A DNA stretch of 6,667 nt, from positions 1 through 6,667 of the forward strand of contig JAIDLO010000251.1 in NCBI GenBank assembly GCA_029050995.1, read 5' to 3'. This DNA comes from Eubacterium sp. (GTDB lineage: Bacteria; Bacillota; Clostridia; Oscillospirales; Acutalibacteraceae). A model generated the notes under the pieces. It had not been told where the DNA came from. It did no database searches and saw only the letters and a list, made by a program, of their open reading frames with translations. Within the stretch, counting starts at the first letter, position 1. The number at the start of each line of letters is the position of its first letter. Made by a program: the position numbers and the translations under genes. This document shows, in pieces, positions 6,534 to 6,667 of this stretch.

Positions 6534-6572
6534 TTGTATAAAGTCCTTTTTGTTCGGAAGTCTTATCTTGTT

Positions 6573-6595
6573 TTTGACTTTGACTTTCTTTGACT
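6573..6595 (-). promoter_or_regulatory. CtsR box, minus orientation, with an extra half-site
   Basis: Read on the minus strand, 6595-6579 is AGTCAAAGAAAGTCAAA. It matches the established CtsR consensus, RGTCAAA-NAN-RGTCAAA, at every position. A third AGTCAAA (6579-6573) follows directly and shares one base. It lies about 40 bases before the leader frame and 60 before ctsR, downstream of the predicted start of transcription. Confidence 0.92.
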
Positions 6596-6605
6596 TTACA
6601 TTGTT

Positions 6606-6634
6606 ATATTAACACAAAGGTCAAACAAAGTCAA
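6606..6634 (-). promoter_or_regulatory. Probable promoter of the ctsR operon
   Basis: On the minus strand TTGACT (complement of 6629-6634) and TAATAT (complement of 6606-6611) are separated by 17 bases. A better -10 by sequence, TATAAC (complement of 6603-6608), would give a 20-base spacer. In either reading the -35 lies inside the CtsR box at 6619-6635, so bound CtsR would cover the promoter. The choice of -10 is uncertain. Confidence 0.55.
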
Positions 6635-6635
6635 G
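6619..6635 (+). promoter_or_regulatory. CtsR box, plus orientation
   Basis: On the + strand GGTCAAACAAAGTCAAG fits the CtsR consensus RGTCAAA-NAN-RGTCAAA with a single mismatch at the last base. A degenerate third half-site, AGTCATT (6636-6642), follows. It is the mirror image of the box at 6579-6595 about position 6607, and it overlaps the predicted -35 of the ctsR operon promoter. Confidence 0.88.
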
Positions 6636-6667
6636 AGTCATTTTATATTGCCTAAAAAATTTATTAA

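Noticed and set aside
5857..6593. Frames on the + strand opposite mcsA and ctsR
   Set aside because: The opposite strand carries McsA and CtsR with clear family motifs; these translations show none.
6602..6614. TGTTA-TAT-TAACA repeat between the CtsR boxes
   Set aside because: The arms are only 5 bases and coincide with candidate -10 elements on both strands, so no separate regulator site is claimed.

Overview
The window looks like low-GC, Gram-positive chromosome, most likely a clostridial Firmicute. The evidence is the A/T-rich codon use, the strong AGGAGG-type ribosome binding sites, the TTGACA/TATAAT-type promoter, and above all an intact ctsR-mcsA-mcsB-clpC class III heat-shock operon. 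No rRNA, tRNA, CRISPR array, insertion sequence or phage gene was seen, and the species cannot be fixed from this sequence.

Left part, + strand (121-1310): a two-gene unit of a small YfcE/MJ0936-type metallophosphoesterase and a compact alpha/beta hydrolase, closed by an intrinsic terminator. A short divergent reading frame on the minus strand (1-40) runs off the left edge, so 41-120 is probably a divergent promoter region.

Middle, + strand (1342-2031): a complete type II toxin-antitoxin module. It has its own consensus promoter, a perfect inverted repeat at the expected transcription start that suits an autoregulatory operator, a Phd/YefM antitoxin, and a Doc (Fic-fold) toxin overlapping it by ATGA. 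A strong hairpin at 2039-2064 is shared as a bidirectional terminator with the convergent clpC.

Right part, minus strand (6642 down to 2070): the protein quality-control operon. CtsR represses the operon. McsA is the zinc/UVR adaptor. McsB is the protein-arginine-kinase homologue that in known systems marks proteins and inactivates CtsR. ClpC is the Hsp100 unfoldase that feeds ClpP. Two CtsR boxes in opposite orientation lie upstream of ctsR around its promoter. They sit almost symmetrically about position 6607, so they may also control a gene beyond the right edge.

The most unusual point is McsB. It is full length and unbroken, but the catalytic cysteine of the family is a serine, two nucleotide-binding arginines are lysines, the RGxxGE loop is shortened, and the phosphoarginine-recognition RDxxRA motif has lost its Arg-Asp. 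It may be a weakened or non-catalytic form. Further observations are a seven-codon frame overlapping the ctsR GTG start by GTGA, and a hairpin at the mcsB-clpC junction that could form competing pairings around the clpC ribosome binding site. No wholly new system was recognised.
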